Positions 5,870 through 13,494 of a stretch of 16,951 nt of DNA are shown here, one piece after another (the stretch's first letter is position 1; each line of letters opens with the position of its first letter). Both the position numbers and the translations under genes were made by a program. Under the pieces are notes generated by a model that made no database searches, was not told where the DNA came from, and saw nothing but the letters and a program-made list of their open reading frames with translations. The DNA lies in contig CAZETJ010000014.1 in the NCBI GenBank assembly GCA_964514575.1, positions 1 to 16,951 of the forward strand, in the 5' to 3' direction. Source of the DNA: CAZETJ01 sp964514575 (GTDB taxonomy: Bacteria > Patescibacteriota > Saccharimonadia > Saccharimonadales > UBA10212).

Positions 5870-7804
5870 ATGCGTTACTACGAGGTATTCCCTGCCGACA
5901 ACCGCTACCGCTCGGATTCTGCCCTAACCTACAGCTCAGAAAAGGCCCTTCCCGCGCTGAGTGTTGTAACTATTCCCCTCAAGGATCGTTCAGTTACCGG
6001 GTTTGTCGTAGGCGAGACTAAAGCCCCAAGCTTTAAGGTCAGGCCAATTAAAACGGTCGTCTCTCAGTCGGTCTTACCGTCTCATTGCCTAGAACTAGCC
6101 CGCTGGATGCAAGTTTATTATCACAGCAGTTTAGGAGAGGCCTTGCGACAGTTTGCGCCTTCTAAGCCGACCATTCGAGTTGTGGCAGCTGAGGTAGTAG
6201 CAGAAGAGATTAGCCAAACCCAACTGCGATCGCCTCTGACTTCGGAGCAGAGGCAGGCTATTAAATCGATAACGTCGGCGCCTAGCACTACCGTTCTACT
6301 ACACGGAGACACTGGTACCGGCAAAACTCGGGTTTATCTAGAACTAGCCCAACAGACACTTAAGTCTGGGCAATCCGTGATCATTCTGACCCCCGAGATT
6401 TCTCTAACCTCCCAGCTGGCAAGATCAGCTAAACAATTTCTAGACACTCAAGTCTTTGTCCTGCATTCCCAGTTAGGCCAGGCCGAACGTAAAAAAATTT
6501 GGCTAAAACTTCTGGAGGCAACTGAGCCGGTTGTAGTCATAGGCCCTCGCTCGGCTCTTTTTAGCCCCCTGAAAAACTTGGGTTTGATTGTTCTAGATGA
6601 AGCCCATGAGCCAGCCTATAAGCAAGAGTCGAGCCCGCGTTATCAAGCGGCACAGGTAGCCAGCCAGCTGGGGGTCATCTGTGGCGCCAGGGTCGTACTA
6701 GGAACCGCGTCGCCTTCAATAGCCAGCTACTATCTGGCCAAGCAAAAAAACGCCATTGTACGGATGAGCCAACCTGCTATCCCCGTTAAAACGGAGTTGG
6801 AGATCGAGCTCGTGGACCTAAAAGACAAAAGTTTATTCAGTCAAAACAGGTACCTATCGAACGTTCTTATTGATGCAATAAAGTCAACAGTATTAGCCAA
6901 AAAACAGGTGTTAATTTATCTAAATAGGCGGGGTTCAGCCCGTGTGATCTTGTGCCGTGTTTGCGGCTGGAATCTGGTCTGCCCAAACTGCGATGTACCT
7001 TTGACCTACCATGGCGACGAGCATTTAGCCCGCTGCCACATATGCGGTTACTCGACCAAGCCGCCGACAGCTTGTACGAAGTGTGGCTCGCCGGACATTA
7101 TTTATATTTCAATCGGCACCAAATCAGTTGCCGAGGAGTTAAAAAAGCTACTTCCCGATGCCAAAATCGCCCGTTTTGATAGTGATAGCCTGCCGGGCGA
7201 GCGGCTTCAAGAGAGATTTAAAGAGGTTGCCAGCGGCGAGATAGATATTTTAGTTGGCACCCAACTCTTAGCCAAGGGGTTAGATTTGCCCCGACTGGGT
7301 CTTGTCGGCATTATTGCCGCGGATACTTCACTGGCCCTGCCTGATTACACTGCTGAGGAGCGCACCTTTCAGCTGCTCTACCAGGTAGTTGGTCGGGTTG
7401 GGCGTGGCCATGGCCGAAGCAAGGTCGTAATCCAGACTTATGATCCGGACGGCACCGTTATCCACTCGGCAACAAAGCGTGATTTCCAGAGCTTCTACAA
7501 TAAGGTTCTGGCGGAGCGCCAGCAATTTAGATTTCCCCCTTTTAGTTACTTGCTCCAGGCTAAAATCAGGCGGACTTCTGCACAAAGCGCAAAATTAGCA
7601 ACCGAAGAAATGATATCTAGTTTAGGCAAACTGCAGCTGCCTATGGAGATTATCGGACCGACACCGTCGTTTTATGCCCGCAGGGGCAAACACTATAGTT
7701 ACCAGCTGGTTCTTAAGTCTAAACAACGCTCAGCTCTCCTAGAAGCGGCCAAGGCCATCCCGGCACAGTGGCAAGTTGATCTGGATCCTCTCGACCTTCT
7801 CTAG
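5870..7804 (+). CDS. priA: primosomal protein N', replication restart helicase PriA
   Basis: Superfamily 2 DNA helicase that recognises stalled or collapsed replication forks and reloads the replicative helicase. It has 644 residues, slightly short for the family because the N-terminal 3'-DNA-binding region is compact (about 1-110). Walker A is GDTGTGKT (146-153) and Walker B is the DEAH box at 243-246. Eight cysteines bind two zinc ions: C362, C365, C371, C374, C389, C392, C402 and C405. Helicase motif V is GTQLLAKGLD (463-472) and motif VI is QVVGRVGRGHG (505-515), close to the family's QVAGRAGR. The C-terminal PriA domain follows. The ATG has a -10 just upstream, suggesting a leaderless mRNA. 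It lies before def and fmt, an arrangement seen in many bacteria. Confidence 0.97.
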   Translation: MRYYEVFPADNRYRSDSALTYSSEKALPALSVVTIPLKDRSVTGFVVGETKAPSFKVRPIKTVVSQSVLPSHCLELARWMQVYYHSSLGEALRQFAPSKPTIRVVAAEVVAEEISQTQLRSPLTSEQRQAIKSITSAPSTTVLLHGDTGTGKTRVYLELAQQTLKSGQSVIILTPEISLTSQLARSAKQFLDTQVFVLHSQLGQAERKKIWLKLLEATEPVVVIGPRSALFSPLKNLGLIVLDEAHEPAYKQESSPRYQAAQVASQLGVICGARVVLGTASPSIASYYLAKQKNAIVRMSQPAIPVKTELEIELVDLKDKSLFSQNRYLSNVLIDAIKSTVLAKKQVLIYLNRRGSARVILCRVCGWNLVCPNCDVPLTYHGDEHLARCHICGYSTKPPTACTKCGSPDIIYISIGTKSVAEELKKLLPDAKIARFDSDSLPGERLQERFKEVASGEIDILVGTQLLAKGLDLPRLGLVGIIAADTSLALPDYTAEERTFQLLYQVVGRVGRGHGRSKVVIQTYDPDGTVIHSATKRDFQSFYNKVLAERQQFRFPPFSYLLQAKIRRTSAQSAKLATEEMISSLGKLQLPMEIIGPTPSFYARRGKHYSYQLVLKSKQRSALLEAAKAIPAQWQVDLDPLDLL

Positions 7805-7824
7805 ATCCTTTAACCGCACAGTAC

Positions 7825-7853
7825 TTGGGAAAATAACAGGGGCAGCTTATACT
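7825..7853 (+). promoter_or_regulatory. predicted promoter of def-fmt, leaderless arrangement
   Basis: TTGGGA (7825-7830) and TATACT (7848-7853) are 17 bases apart. The -10 ends 8 bases before the ATG at 7862, so initiation is expected at about 7860-7862. A TTG at 7853 lies within the -10 and is unlikely to be the start codon. Confidence 0.65.
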
Positions 7854-7861
7854 TGAGGCAG

Positions 7862-8434
7862 ATGTCAACCAAAGATAGCATTATTGCATTACCCCACCCG
7901 CATCTGCGCCAGAAATCTAAGCGCCTTGGCTCCATTACCCCAGAGTTGAAAGCGGTCATCGAGTCTATGAAGGACGCCACTTTAGACTGGGAAGCGCACC
8001 GCCAACACGAGCTAGGAGTTGCTTTGGCGGCTATCCAGATAGATAAGCCCTACCGCATCGTCATTATTAGAAACGATTTTGATAACAAGGATGATAAATC
8101 ATTCAGCGTCTTTATAAACCCCGAGGTCATTAAGCTCGAAGGCGAAATCGAAGAAGATTATGAGGGCTGCTTAAGCGTCAAAGACATTTATGGCAAGGTG
8201 CCTCGGCACACCAAAGTCCGTATCCGGGCTATGGACGAGCATGGTTGGCCGGTTAGGGTTAAGGCCGAGGGCTTTTTGGCGCGTATCTTCCAGCACGAGG
8301 TCGATCACACCAACGGTGTTATGTTTGTTGATCACATCAAAGATAAACCAAACAGCTTTTACAAATTAACTGACGATGGAAAGTTAGAGAAGTTAGCTTA
8401 TGGAAAAGTCCAAGCCGCTGGTATTTTTCGGTAA
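7862..8434 (+). CDS. def: peptide deformylase
   Basis: Metalloenzyme that removes the formyl group from the N-terminus of new proteins before methionine aminopeptidase acts. With the ATG at 7862 it has 190 residues, a normal length. Motif 1 reads GVALAAIQ (52-59) where the family usually has GxGxAAxQ, so the third residue is alanine instead of glycine. Motif 2 is EGCLSV (101-106) with metal ligand C103. Motif 3 is QHEVDH (144-149) with H145 and H149 as ligands and E146 as general base. I chose the ATG over the in-frame TTG nine bases upstream because that TTG overlaps the predicted -10. It follows priA by 57 bases and overlaps fmt by 35 bases. Confidence 0.95.
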   Translation: MSTKDSIIALPHPHLRQKSKRLGSITPELKAVIESMKDATLDWEAHRQHELGVALAAIQIDKPYRIVIIRNDFDNKDDKSFSVFINPEVIKLEGEIEEDYEGCLSVKDIYGKVPRHTKVRIRAMDEHGWPVRVKAEGFLARIFQHEVDHTNGVMFVDHIKDKPNSFYKLTDDGKLEKLAYGKVQAAGIFR

Positions 8435-9296
8435 CGAGCGCCTGGCCACTGCCGCTACAACGTCCGCGCCAGTCTTGCGGGCTCTTATCTCCGCCGGTTA
8501 CGAAGTTGCAGCCGTCTTCGCTAGTCACGCCGATCCAGTCTCGCGTCAAAAAAGAGATCTCGAAATCGGACCCGTGGCTCAAGCGCACGGCATACCCGTT
8601 ATTCTGCCCGGCGAAAAGATAAGTTTAGTCGATAAAGTCAGACGCCACCCGGCGCAGGCCGCTGTTTTGGTGGCTTATGGCCGCATTATTCCTCAATCAG
8701 TTATCGATCTATTCCCAAAAGGCATTATCAACCTTCATCCTTCGCTTTTGCCGGATCTGCGTGGTCCTACCCCAATTGAAACTGCCATCTTGAATGGTCA
8801 AGCCGAAACGGGAGTGTCATTGATGAGGATTGTGGCGGCCATGGACGCCGGACCGGTCTACGCTCAGAGCCGTCTCAAGCTGGACGGCAGTGAGAGCAAG
8901 CAGGTATTAGCCGATAAGCTTGGCGATTTGGGCGCCAAATTGATGTTAGCCCAACTTCCCGGCATTCTAGATGGATCGAAGAAGCCTACCCCGCAAGGAG
9001 ACAAACCGGCAACTTATACAAAATTAATAAAGAAATCAGATGGGATAGTTGACTGGAGCAAACCAGCCGAAGCCCTGGAGCGCGAGGTCCGAGCTTACCT
9101 TGGCTGGCCTAAAAGCCAGGCCAAGCTTAAGGATTTTGATGTAATAATTACAAAGGTGCGGCTGGCCACCGCGGCTGATGATGGCTGGCTGGTTCAAAAA
9201 TGTGGTGAAGGCTGGCTGGAGATCCAGGAATTGATCGCCCCCTCGGGCAAACTAATTAGCGGCCAAGAATTTTTACGGGGATACGCTAAAAACTAG
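8400..9296 (+). CDS. fmt: methionyl-tRNA formyltransferase
   Basis: Transfers a formyl group from 10-formyltetrahydrofolate to initiator Met-tRNA; cytoplasmic. The 298-residue product has the N-terminal formyltransferase domain with FFGNE (9-13), the catalytic triad N111 and H113 in NLHPSLLPDLRG plus D149 in MDAGPVY, and a C-terminal OB-fold domain (about 205-298). There, YTKLIKKSDG and the aromatic-rich RAYLGWPKS segment fit the tRNA-binding half. The ATG lies 35 bases inside def in another frame. With no strong Shine-Dalgarno, translational coupling to def is likely. The 3' end overlaps the convergent gene at 9286-9648 by 11 bases. It works with Def, its gene partner, in the formylation cycle. 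Confidence 0.97.
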   Translation: MEKSKPLVFFGNERLATAATTSAPVLRALISAGYEVAAVFASHADPVSRQKRDLEIGPVAQAHGIPVILPGEKISLVDKVRRHPAQAAVLVAYGRIIPQSVIDLFPKGIINLHPSLLPDLRGPTPIETAILNGQAETGVSLMRIVAAMDAGPVYAQSRLKLDGSESKQVLADKLGDLGAKLMLAQLPGILDGSKKPTPQGDKPATYTKLIKKSDGIVDWSKPAEALEREVRAYLGWPKSQAKLKDFDVIITKVRLATAADDGWLVQKCGEGWLEIQELIAPSGKLISGQEFLRGYAKN

Positions 9297-9648
9297 CGTC
9301 AGGAGTCGCAGGAGTGGCTGGCCCAGTTGGCTGGTCGGCCAAAGTAGCCTGGACGATCGTCGGTGCCTGGCTTTTAATTTCTGCTTTTAGCTTTTCCAGC
9401 TCGTCCGCAACAACTTGCTTATAGTCTGGAAAGTTAGACTCCAGCCACTTAAGCGCGCCGGGTTCGTCATCGCGATCTATAAAACCTTCGAACTCATCAA
9501 GCTGGGCATCGCTCATCTGCTCGGCCAAGCGCATTCCGACCCTAAGCTCTAGGGTCTCATAAATATGAGCCAGCATTTTGTTCTTATCGGCAGCCGGGAG
9601 TGCCCCTAAGCCAAGTTCCTGAAGTAAATTATCGTCAAGTCTAAACAC
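9286..9648 (-). CDS. small acidic protein, DUF5663-like
   Basis: A 120-residue protein of unknown function. The N-terminal 85 residues are helical and resemble small proteins, often labelled DUF5663, that are common in Candidate Phyla Radiation genomes. The pattern includes LLQELGL, an M-rich helix around residues 25-45 (LRVGMRLAEQMSD), DEFEGFID (51-58) and WLESNFPDYKQVV (68-80). The last 30 residues are a disordered tail of Q, A, P and T. There is no signal peptide or membrane segment. The start is GTG 5 bases after the infB stop, so it should be read through from rpsA-infB, which hints at a translation-linked role but does not prove one. The family name rests on memory of the pattern. Confidence 0.8.
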   Translation of the reverse strand: MFRLDDNLLQELGLGALPAADKNKMLAHIYETLELRVGMRLAEQMSDAQLDEFEGFIDRDDEPGALKWLESNFPDYKQVVADELEKLKAEIKSQAPTIVQATLADQPTGPATPATPDASF

Positions 9649-9653
9649 TGTAC

Positions 9654-11414
9654 TTATAAGGTACGAGTTTTGGTCTCACGTGTAAATAGTTCGATCCGAT
9701 CACCTTCTTGCACCTCGACGCGCTTGTCGCTTCTAAAGCTTAGGCCGCACATCTCGCCTTCCAGGACCTCTTTAACCTCTTGTGGTCCGCGTTTGAGGCT
9801 GATGACCTCTAGGTTGTCGGCTATAAGTTTTTTGGCTCTAAGAACCCGGGCCAGTGACGGAATTGATAGCTTGCCTTTGGTAACTTCACCACCGCAAATT
9901 ACTTCGGTCTTAGCGATCTTAAAAATACCCTTAACGTTGAGTATTCCCAGCTCCTTCTCGACAATCTCGGGCGCTAGTAGAGTTTCTAGCTCGCGCTTAA
10001 CATCGTCGATTAACTCATAAATCACGCTGAATATCCTGACTGGAACTTTGTCGCGGGAGGCTAGGCGTTTAACATGCACCGGCAGGTCCACATCAAAGCC
10101 GTAGATAATCGCACCAGCTGTAGAGGCGGTATGGATATCATTTTCGGTAATAACCCCCACTCCGGAGCTAACTATTCGTGTTGCGACTTCATCCGTATCG
10201 AGCGTTTTTAGGCTATCTATTACAGAGGTCAGCGAGCCTTGGACATCGGCCTTAATTACGATATTAAGTTCGGTCAATTTATCTTGGCGATTAATTAATC
10301 GCAGTAGCTCGCTACTCGAATTCGCAGTGGTTACATTGCCACTGTGGGTATTCTGGGCATTCGATTCGGCAAGCAAACGGGCAGCTTTTTCGGACTCCAC
10401 CACTTCAAATTCCTCTCCAAAGTTCGGTAGATGCTTTAGGCCGGTAATGATAACTGGCGTAGATGGACCGGCTTCCACCAGCGTCTTGCCATCGGTGCCT
10501 TCCAGCGTTCGAACTTTACCATATGTTGTACCAATGACTACAAAGTCGCCAGCATGCAAGGTACCCTGCTCTACTAAAGCCACTGCCAAAGGCCCGCGGC
10601 CCTGCTCCATGTGCGATTCAATCACTAGCCCCGCTGCTGGACCCGCCTGGTCGGCTTTAAGCTCTTCAACATCAGCTACCAAGAGGATCATGTCTAAAAG
10701 TTCTGGAATGCCGGCTTTAGTTTTAGCCGAGACTGGCATAATAATGGTCTCGCCACCCCAGTCTTCGGGTATAAGTTCATTTTCTGACAACTGTTGCTTC
10801 AGGCGGTTCAGATCAGCCTCGGACTTATCCATTTTATTAGCTGCAACAACGATTTTGACACCGGCCTGCTTGGCAAATCGTATAGCTTCAAGTGTTTGCG
10901 GTTTAATGCCGTCGTCGGCAGCAATAACAATGACTACCAGATCAGTCAGTCGGGCGCCGTGTTCTCGCAAGGCGGCGAAAGCTTCGTGTCCAGGCGTATC
11001 CAAGAACGTTACAAGCCGGCCAGCATGCTTAATTTGGTAAGCGCTCAGGTGTTGGGTGATACCACCAGCCTCTCCCTTGGCGACTTCCGCACCTCGGATA
11101 GCGTCCAGCAGAGAGGTTTTGCCGTGATCAACGTGCCCCATCATGGCTACGACCGGCGGCCGTAACGTGGCCTTGTCGCTGGGTTGTCTCTTGGTGTGAG
11201 CTAGGCCCGAAGTTTGCTCTTTCTTTTTAAGTTCGACATCTAATCCCAGCTCCGAGACCAAAATTTGAGCGGTATCGTAGTCGATTTTCTCGTTAACGGT
11301 GACCATGACACCGTTTTTAAAGAGTTCGGCGATTAATTGGCTGACGGGCAAAGCCAGGAGCTCAGCCAGCGCGCCAACAGTGATAAACTCGTCGAGTTCG
11401 ATAGTTCTTGCCAC
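9654..11414 (-). CDS. infB: translation initiation factor IF-2
   Basis: GTPase that delivers formyl-Met-tRNA to the 30S subunit and promotes subunit joining. At 586 residues it is a compact form: one short IF2_N-like domain (about 5-62) and a brief linker replace the long N-terminal region of most bacterial IF-2. The G domain has GHVDHGKT (93-100), GGITQH (117-122), DTPGH (139-143), NKMD (193-196) and SAK of the G5 loop near 230. Domains II, III and the fMet-tRNA-binding IV follow, with the family's LxxLGxxGxLxAG-type region visible as GPLAVALVEQGTLHAGDFVV. The start codon is GTG with AAAGGAGT 7 bases upstream. It is preceded by rpsA (24-base gap) and followed by the small acidic gene (5-base gap). 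Confidence 0.98.
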   Translation of the reverse strand: MARTIELDEFITVGALAELLALPVSQLIAELFKNGVMVTVNEKIDYDTAQILVSELGLDVELKKKEQTSGLAHTKRQPSDKATLRPPVVAMMGHVDHGKTSLLDAIRGAEVAKGEAGGITQHLSAYQIKHAGRLVTFLDTPGHEAFAALREHGARLTDLVVIVIAADDGIKPQTLEAIRFAKQAGVKIVVAANKMDKSEADLNRLKQQLSENELIPEDWGGETIIMPVSAKTKAGIPELLDMILLVADVEELKADQAGPAAGLVIESHMEQGRGPLAVALVEQGTLHAGDFVVIGTTYGKVRTLEGTDGKTLVEAGPSTPVIITGLKHLPNFGEEFEVVESEKAARLLAESNAQNTHSGNVTTANSSSELLRLINRQDKLTELNIVIKADVQGSLTSVIDSLKTLDTDEVATRIVSSGVGVITENDIHTASTAGAIIYGFDVDLPVHVKRLASRDKVPVRIFSVIYELIDDVKRELETLLAPEIVEKELGILNVKGIFKIAKTEVICGGEVTKGKLSIPSLARVLRAKKLIADNLEVISLKRGPQEVKEVLEGEMCGLSFRSDKRVEVQEGDRIELFTRETKTRTL

Positions 11415-11420
11415 AGGTTT

Positions 11421-11428
11421 ACTCCTTT
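11421..11428 (-). promoter_or_regulatory. strong ribosome binding site of infB deciding a GTG start
   Basis: AAAGGAGT on the minus strand ends about 7 bases before the GTG at 11414. It supports the GTG as the true start of IF-2. Confidence 0.75.
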
Positions 11429-11438
11429 CCGACCCATC

Positions 11439-12500
11439 TTATTTCTTAATATCTTTTAGGCTCAGGGCGATCTTGCGATTCTCGGTATCAACGTCCAAAA
11501 CTTTGAACTTCTTCTTCTCATTAAGCTTAAAGAGCTCCTCCGGGTCGATAGTCTCATCGTCACTCATCTCCGAAACGTGTACCAGAGCCTCAACGGCCGG
11601 GCTGAGCTGTACAAAGGCTCCAAATGGCGTTATGCGGGTAATCTTACCCTCGACAATTTCACCTTTCTTGAACTTTTTGACTTCGCTCATCCAAGGATCA
11701 TCACTCATTTGCTTGATAGACAAACTCAAACGGTCTTTATCGATGGCGATAATCTTAGCTTTGACCTTTTCGCCAACTTTGACGTACTTCTTAGGATCTT
11801 CCACTCGTTCCCACGAGATTTCACTGATATGGACTAAACCTTCTATGCCATCGACATTCACGAAAGCACCAAAATCGATCACGCCAGTCACCAGGCCCTC
11901 CACTTCGTCACCAACTTTGAGCTTCTCTAGACGGTCGGCAACGTCATCACGGACCGCCTCTTTTTCAGAAAATATCAGCTTATTATCCTTGCGGCTGACG
12001 TCCAAAATGCGAACCCGCATTGTTTGATTGATCAAAGCGTTTAGTTTGCTTAGGATTTGATCTTTGTCAGCATCAGAGACTCTCGGGTAATGCTCGGCAG
12101 ACAGTTGCGAAACCGGCAAAAAGCCTCGGATACCTTCGAGCTCGACCAGCAGACCGCCTCTGTTGGCGTCATATGGGCTAACTTCGAGTGTCTCCTGGCT
12201 ATCAAAAGCCCTCTGCAGCTCGCCCCAGCCGCGATCTTTAACAGCCCGCTTCATCGACAGTAGGGCGTAGCCCTCGTCTAGCTCTGGATCAACTACGCTA
12301 GCGGTTATAGTCTCGCCTTCTTTTAACTCATTGCCGCCGATTTCACGGCGAAAAATTACACCCATACCATTAGCGCCCATATCCACCCAAACTTCGTGTT
12401 TGCGGACTGAGCTGATTGTGCCTTCGACCACATCGCCGGCTTTGATTTTAGCCGGACTTGTAGCGAGAAGTTCATCCATTGTTAGGGCAGATTTGGGCAT
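11439..12500 (-). CDS. rpsA: 30S ribosomal protein S1, four-domain form
   Basis: RNA-binding protein that helps recruit mRNA to the 30S subunit. The 353-residue product has four S1 OB-fold repeats at about 20-86, 102-181, 195-265 and 278-350, against six in Escherichia coli S1. Repeats 3 and 4 are the most canonical (GLVTGVIDFGAFVNVDGIEG and GKITRITPFGAFVQL). Repeat 2 has the FLPVSQLS pattern typical of an S1 domain that contacts the ribosome. The start is an ATG with AAGGAG 13 bases upstream. The predicted leader is about 108 bases and contains a hairpin. It is the first gene of rpsA-infB-small acidic protein. A general S1-domain regulator is possible, but the number of repeats and the infB neighbour favour S1. 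Confidence 0.93.
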   Translation of the reverse strand: MPKSALTMDELLATSPAKIKAGDVVEGTISSVRKHEVWVDMGANGMGVIFRREIGGNELKEGETITASVVDPELDEGYALLSMKRAVKDRGWGELQRAFDSQETLEVSPYDANRGGLLVELEGIRGFLPVSQLSAEHYPRVSDADKDQILSKLNALINQTMRVRILDVSRKDNKLIFSEKEAVRDDVADRLEKLKVGDEVEGLVTGVIDFGAFVNVDGIEGLVHISEISWERVEDPKKYVKVGEKVKAKIIAIDKDRLSLSIKQMSDDPWMSEVKKFKKGEIVEGKITRITPFGAFVQLSPAVEALVHVSEMSDDETIDPEELFKLNEKKKFKVLDVDTENRKIALSLKDIKK

Positions 12501-12544
12501 AACTAACTGAGTACTCCTTATTGAAAACTATTTCCACGTGATGG

Positions 12545-12586
12545 TAATAAAAGAGAGCGTCTGCTAGTAAAATTTGGGCGCGCTCT
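12545..12586 (-). promoter_or_regulatory. hairpin with U-rich tail in the rpsA leader
   Basis: On the minus strand AGAGCG pairs with CGCTCT across a 21-base loop, and CTTTTATTA follows. The hairpin lies between the predicted promoter and the rpsA ribosome binding site. It is a candidate site for attenuation or S1 autoregulation. The 6-bp stem with a large loop is weak as a classical terminator. Confidence 0.35.
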
Positions 12587-12614
12587 ATCGTTAATACCCA
12601 GTAGATTAGCTCTT

Positions 12615-12643
12615 ATTATAAGGAGTAGCGAGCCACATGTAAA
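12615..12643 (-). promoter_or_regulatory. predicted strong promoter of rpsA-infB
   Basis: TTTACA (12638-12643) and TATAAT (12615-12620) on the minus strand are 17 bases apart. Initiation near 12608 gives a leader of about 108 bases, the longest predicted in the window. It lies divergent to the ROK promoter in a 181-base gap. Confidence 0.7.
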
Positions 12644-12668
12644 GAGAAGTTAGTAACCTCAGTTCATG

Positions 12669-12674
12669 TATAAT
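12669..12674 (+). promoter_or_regulatory. -10 element of the ROK-family gene, leaderless arrangement
   Basis: A perfect TATAAT ends 7 bases before the ATG at 12682, so transcription should begin at the start codon. No good -35 is seen at normal spacing. Confidence 0.6.
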
Positions 12675-12681
12675 TTTAACT

Positions 12682-13494
12682 ATGTATGCGGCGGTGGACG
12701 TTGGGGGAAGCAAAACTTTAATTGCCTTTTTTAATAAATCGGGGCAATTATTACAACATAAGCGCTTTGCCACACCGCAAAATTATAAAAAATTTGTCGA
12801 AGAACTACGCTCTGCTCTGCAAACTATGGATGGTGGCCAAAAAATCGAGGCGGTATGTTGCGCCATTCCAGGGCTGGTCGATCGTCAGAATGGTATAGGC
12901 CTGTCGTTTGGTAACCTGGCTTGGCATCACGCGCCGCTCAGGGATGATTTGGCTCAAATCGTCGGTGAGGTTCCGATAATCGTTGAGAACGACGCGAAAG
13001 TAGCTGGTTTAAGCGAAGCCCTGCTAGTTCAAGATAAGTATAAAAAGGTACTTTATTTAACCATAAGCACTGGAATCGGCGATGGATATATCGTAAATGG
13101 TGTAATTGACCCTGCCCTTGCCGACAGCGAAGCCGGTCAGATGGTTTTGGAGCATCAAGACAGTCTCCAGAAGTGGGAAGACTTTGCTTCCGGCCGGGCC
13201 ATCAAAACCAAGTATGGTAAACTGGCCAGCGAAATCACCGATGAGCACGTCTGGCACGACTACGTTAAAGGTCTGGCCCAGGGCATAGACGAATTGGTGG
13301 CCACCTTGAAGCCTGATGTCATCATCATAGGCGGGGGCGTTGGCACATACTTTGACCGTTTTGGGCATTTTCTTGTACACGAGCTTAAAAAGTACGAGAA
13401 TAAAATGGTCGAGATGCCGCCAATAATTGCCGCTAAGCGGCCGGAGGAAGCAGTAATTTATGGGTGTTACGAGCTTATTGAGCAAACAATCTGA
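12682..13494 (+). CDS. ROK-family sugar kinase-like protein
   Basis: Probable ATP-dependent sugar kinase of the ROK (repressor, ORF, kinase) family; sugar unknown, cytoplasmic. The 270-residue product has the phosphate-1 loop DVGGSKT (6-12), the catalytic-base region VENDAKVAG (101-109; D104), the phosphate-2 loop STGIGDGYIVNG (129-140) and the adenosine-site IIIGGGVG (214-221). It lacks an N-terminal HTH, so it is a kinase-type member. The usual zinc site is missing: where most ROK proteins have GH and then CxCGxxGC, this has SEAGQMVLEHQDS with no cysteine, then EDFASGRAI (166-174). The ATG is next to a -10, so the mRNA is probably leaderless. It overlaps the metallopeptidase gene by 35 bases, so the two are cotranscribed. 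Confidence 0.88.
   Translation: MYAAVDVGGSKTLIAFFNKSGQLLQHKRFATPQNYKKFVEELRSALQTMDGGQKIEAVCCAIPGLVDRQNGIGLSFGNLAWHHAPLRDDLAQIVGEVPIIVENDAKVAGLSEALLVQDKYKKVLYLTISTGIGDGYIVNGVIDPALADSEAGQMVLEHQDSLQKWEDFASGRAIKTKYGKLASEITDEHVWHDYVKGLAQGIDELVATLKPDVIIIGGGVGTYFDRFGHFLVHELKKYENKMVEMPPIIAAKRPEEAVIYGCYELIEQTI

Noticed and set aside
7853..7861. TTG at 7853 as the start of def
   Set aside because: It falls inside the predicted -10 hexamer; the ATG at 7862 fits the promoter geometry better.
10327..11040. Open frame of 237 codons on the plus strand opposite infB
   Set aside because: Biased Ser/Thr/Arg composition with no motif; it is the antisense shadow of a certain gene.
11299..12027. Open frame of 242 codons on the plus strand opposite infB and rpsA
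   Set aside because: Serine/leucine-rich shadow that spans the junction of two certain genes; no plausible start signals.
13057..13485. Open frame of 142 codons on the minus strand opposite the ROK gene
   Set aside because: No motif and no ribosome binding site; antisense of a gene with intact kinase motifs.
8400..13494. The def/fmt and ROK/metallopeptidase overlaps are both exactly 35 bases
   Set aside because: Same length but unrelated sequences and no shared structure; most likely coincidence.
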